Shown: piece by piece, positions 61,685 through 64,000 of the stretch
Numbering within the stretch: the stretch's first letter is position 1
Layout: each line of letters starts with the position of its first letter
Assembly (NCBI GenBank): GCA_963704825.1
Contig: CAVPHV010000017.1
Location: 310,001 to 374,000, forward strand
Reading direction: 5' to 3'
DNA: 64,000 nucleotides
Origin: CAVPHV01 sp963704825
Lineage (GTDB): Bacteria; Actinomycetota; Acidimicrobiia; Spongiisociales; UBA5794
Translations under genes and position numbers: made by a program
The notes under the pieces: generated by a model
Told to the model about the DNA's origin: nothing
Seen by the model: the letters and a program-made list of their open reading frames with translations, nothing else
The model's database searches: none

Positions 61685-62901
61685 CAGAAATCGAAGAAGA
61701 CGCCGTCGACCCAGGGGAACGTGAAGTTGAATCCCGGTCCTCGGAAGAACGACCCGTAGATGGTCAGCACTGCGGCTGCGAACAGGAAGAAGCTGAAGAT
61801 CATGATGGCCAGCTTTCGGTCGGACGGCCGCACCGATGGGTTGCGGTCGACGTAGGGAATCATGGCGAGCCCAATGGCACCGAAGGTCGGGACGATGATC
61901 CCGGCGACCTGAGGGTCGAAGTAAGAGAGCAGTTCTTGGAGTCCGAGGAAGTACCACGGCGCCTTGGATGGGTTGGGCTGTTCGTTGAAGTTGGCGAACT
62001 CGAGTAACGGGGCGTCAACAAACACCGAGAAGACGAACAATGCCGCCAGCACCACCATGAGAGCGACAAACTCGATGGCGAGCAGATGCGGCCAGACGCT
62101 CACCTTGTCATGCGGTTCGGACTTGACCTGTTGGATCGCCCCGGCTTTGACGACGGTCAGCAAACGTTGGGTGCGGACGCCCTCTGGAATCGCCTGTGCG
62201 GCGGCAGGTGCGGCGGCAGCCGCCGCACCACCGGCGGCGGGGACGGCCGCGGGTGGCGGGGCAGGTGCGCCGCCTGCCATCGTGGGAACGGCGGTGCCGT
62301 CCTTCCTCGCTCTGGCCACCATCGCCCGTTGCAGGAGAGGTACCGGTACTCCGTAGGTTGCGGACTCGGCATCGAGGTCGCGCACCGGCCCGGTGGGTGC
62401 TGCCAATGGAGCGGGGGCGGCTGCGGCGGGTTGAGCAGCGGGCGGCGCTTCGGCCACGGCCGCCTCTCCTGCGGGCGTTGCACCCATGAGTTCAGCCATG
62501 ACCTCATCGACCGAGCGACCTTCCCTCTTGGCCCGCGCCTCGGCGGATCGTCGGACGAGGTGTTCGGGGAGACCCGGCCCGCCGCCGGTCGGTGCCGCGG
62601 CGGCAGGTGCAGCCGGTTCGGGGGCGGCGGCCGGTGGAGCAGCCCCGGTCAGCTCGGCCATCACTTCCTCAACGGAGCGGCCCTCCTTCTTGGCGCGAGC
62701 CTCGGCGGTCCGGCGGAGGAGGGCTTCGGGGATCTGTGCGGCCTCGCCACTTGCGGCGGCAGGTGCAGCAGGTTCGGGTGCGGCGGGCGGTGGAGCGGCT
62801 TCACCCTTCATCTCTGCCAGCACTTCGTCGACGCTCCGCCCCTCGGCCTTGGCACGGGCCTCGGCGGATCGCCTCAGAATGCTTTCGGGTATCTCTGCCA
62901 C
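61684..62901 (-). CDS. bc complex cytochrome b C-terminal (subunit IV-like) with PSBD-like repeats
   Basis: 405 residues. Residues 1-~225 hold three copies of I-P-E-x-L-L-R-R-S-A-E-A-R-A-K-x-E-G, starting near 4, 57 and 109, plus a weaker fourth near 184 (V-P-V-P-L-L-Q-R-A-M-V-A-R-A-R), separated by Ala/Pro-rich linkers. These resemble peripheral-subunit-binding domains of E2 acyltransferases. The rest (~250-405) has three membrane helices like PetD/C-terminal cytochrome b, with P-W-Y-F-L-G-L-Q-E-L-L at the quinol site. It sits nine bases after the b N-terminal gene. The soluble repeat array on a b subunit is very unusual. Confidence 0.88.
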   Translation of the reverse strand: MAEIPESILRRSAEARAKAEGRSVDEVLAEMKGEAAPPPAAPEPAAPAAASGEAAQIPEALLRRTAEARAKKEGRSVEEVMAELTGAAPPAAAPEPAAPAAAAPTGGGPGLPEHLVRRSAEARAKREGRSVDEVMAELMGATPAGEAAVAEAPPAAQPAAAAPAPLAAPTGPVRDLDAESATYGVPVPLLQRAMVARARKDGTAVPTMAGGAPAPPPAAVPAAGGAAAAAAPAAAQAIPEGVRTQRLLTVVKAGAIQQVKSEPHDKVSVWPHLLAIEFVALMVVLAALFVFSVFVDAPLLEFANFNEQPNPSKAPWYFLGLQELLSYFDPQVAGIIVPTFGAIGLAMIPYVDRNPSVRPSDRKLAIMIFSFFLFAAAVLTIYGSFFRGPGFNFTFPWVDGVFFDF

Positions 62902-62910
62902 GCGGTCTCC

Positions 62911-63693
62911 TTAGAGCGGACCCGAGATGCCGCCGTCTTTGCGCACTCGCCAGAAGTGCACGGCCATGAACACCACGATCACGAACGGGAAGAACAAGAC
63001 GTGGAGGACGTACCACCGCAGCAGCGTGTCCGGCGTGATCTGGACGCCGCCGATCAACGCAAAGGACACTTGATCTCCCAACACCGGCGCATAGGCCCCC
63101 ATGTTGGTGCCGACGGTCACCGCCCATACAGCCAATTGGTCCCACGGCAGCAGGTAGCCGGTGAACGAGAGGAGCAGGGTGAGGAGAAGGAGGATGATGC
63201 CGACCACCCAGTTGAATTCGCGGGGCGGCTTGTAGGCGCCGTGGTAGAAGACCCGAGCCATGTGGAGGAACACGGTCAGCACCATCAGGTGGGCACCCCA
63301 TCGGTGCATGTTGCGTACCAACTGACCAAAGGCCACGTCGGTCGAAAGCGCCTGGATGTCCTGGAAGGCGGCCGGTGACGTCGGCCGGTAGTAGAACATC
63401 AGGAAGATGCCGGTGATCGTGAGCAGGATGAACAGGAAGAACGAGAGTCCGCCGAGACAGAGGGTGTAGGAGAGCCGGACGCCGTGGCGCTTCACCTTCA
63501 CCGGGTGGAGGTGGTAGAGCACGTTGTTCATGATCACATAGGAGCGGTTGCGGGGGCTGTCCGAGTAGCCAGCGCGCAGCGGTGAGCCGGGGCGGAAGAT
63601 GCTCGACCACACCTGGCTGGATTGGATGCTCTCACCGACTTGGACCAGGCGCTCTTTCAGCCCGACCTTGCCGTCTCCGTTCCCGTTCGCCAC
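62911..63693 (-). CDS. qcrB: Cytochrome b N-terminal subunit of the bc complex
   Basis: 260 residues with four transmembrane helices. Heme-b His ligands lie in N-M-H-R-W-G-A-H ... F-L-H-M-A-R and W-Y-V-L-H-V-L ... V-H-F-W-R. G-Y-L-L-P-W-D-Q is the conserved loop after the third helix. This is the b6-like half; the C-terminal half is a separate gene, as in b6f-type complexes. It starts the bc gene series after the ferredoxin gene, whose stop is 64 bases upstream. Confidence 0.93.
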   Translation of the reverse strand: MANGNGDGKVGLKERLVQVGESIQSSQVWSSIFRPGSPLRAGYSDSPRNRSYVIMNNVLYHLHPVKVKRHGVRLSYTLCLGGLSFFLFILLTITGIFLMFYYRPTSPAAFQDIQALSTDVAFGQLVRNMHRWGAHLMVLTVFLHMARVFYHGAYKPPREFNWVVGIILLLLTLLLSFTGYLLPWDQLAVWAVTVGTNMGAYAPVLGDQVSFALIGGVQITPDTLLRWYVLHVLFFPFVIVVFMAVHFWRVRKDGGISGPL

Positions 63694-63757
63694 CCGACCT
63701 CCTCAAAGGCGTCGATAGTCTCACCCACGGCAAGCGCCGGTCAAAATCGACCGTCGC

Positions 63758-64000
63758 TCACCAACGTACTCCGTATGCATACCCGTTCTTGAAGTCGCGA
63801 GCTCCTGTGTCGTACTCCCACGGCGCCAGACCGTGCTCATCTGCTTCCGCCGACAGCGAGCCGGCGAATTTGCCGAGCGAGATCACGCCGGTGGGGCAGC
63901 GGTCGATGCAGAGTGCACATCTGGTGCACTCATCCTCGTCGACCACGAAAAACCCCTTGTTCTCGGCATTTGACCCGGGGTCATCAACGTTGACCCCCTC
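63758..64000 (-). CDS. 4Fe-4S ferredoxin-type protein (5'-truncated by window edge)
   Basis: The frame is open to the last base of the window, so only the C-terminal 80 residues are seen. They hold one complete cluster motif C-T-R-C-A-L-C-I-D-R-C-P, preceded by N-V-D-D-P-G-S-N-A-E-N-K-G-F and followed by a Gly/Tyr-rich tail. GTG at 63946 is an internal codon, not the start. It lies directly upstream of the bc genes and could feed electrons into them, by position. Confidence 0.82.
   Translation of the reverse strand, partial: EGVNVDDPGSNAENKGFFVVDEDECTRCALCIDRCPTGVISLGKFAGSLSAEADEHGLAPWEYDTGARDFKNGYAYGVRW

Overview
This window is from a GC-rich actinobacterium. The best fit is the Acidimicrobiia or a close relative. 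Signs are a MshA-type mycothiol glycosyltransferase followed by a YbjN protein, a DUF3039 protein, a DUF222/HNH (13E12-like) endonuclease under an actinobacterial-type LexA box, an RsiG-like anti-sigma protein, a B12-dependent ribonucleotide reductase, HU, Rex, and a bc complex in the qcr/pet style. The lineage is inferred from gene content; no rRNA gene is present. Almost all of the sequence is ordinary chromosomal coding DNA. I see no tRNA, rRNA, CRISPR array, insertion sequence or prophage.

Layout, left half. 1-3.3 kb: a TPR-CHAT protein (cut by the left edge), an ECF-type sigma factor and a small partner, all on +. 3.4-7 kb (-): two Na+/phosphate cotransporters around a PhoU protein. 7.1-12 kb (-): an EamA transporter, two coupled membrane proteins and an OmpR-type two-component system. 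12-22 kb: a mix of DUF1801 protein, HU, a coupled 2-oxoacid:acceptor oxidoreductase pair (korA and a korB-gamma fusion), GNAT, EVE, DUF3039, the LexA-controlled HNH protein, a START-like protein, an unknown three-gene cassette, and a peptidoglycan amidase. 22.5-26 kb: nrdJ, with a promoter carrying NrdR-like and DnaA boxes. 26.3-32.1 kb: one giant secreted repeat protein (RTX repeats, then cadherin-like tandem repeats).

Layout, right half. 33.2-39.7 kb (-): a probable reductive pyrimidine-degradation operon (MFS importer, beta-ureidopropionase, dihydropyrimidinase, CoA-acylating semialdehyde dehydrogenase, F420/flavin oxidoreductase). 39.7-46 kb: SGNH hydrolase, acyl-CoA synthetase, ion-channel protein, Clp1/Grc3-like kinase, VOC protein, then a DnaA-box cluster between convergent genes. 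46.2-49.7 kb (-): asparaginase, FemAB-like acyltransferase, mshA and ybjN, tightly coupled. 49.7-53.5 kb (-): RsiG-like protein, M23 peptidase, a MoaD-membrane fusion and a hypothetical protein. 53.8-58.6 kb (+): PAS-LuxR regulator, GNAT, HMG-CoA-lyase-like enzyme, SAM hydrolase, glutaredoxin-like protein with a 56-bp minisatellite at its 3' end, and rex. 58.6-64 kb (-): a translationally coupled bc-complex operon, ending in a ferredoxin gene cut by the right edge.

The most unusual items are the bc-complex subunit with repeated PSBD-like motifs, the MoaD-like domain whose terminal Gly-Gly is followed by a membrane domain, the RsiG-like protein with a changed c-di-GMP signature, the CHAT/sigma module, the 56-bp repeat whose differences from the coding copy are almost all synonymous, and the DnaA-box cluster at 46.1 kb.
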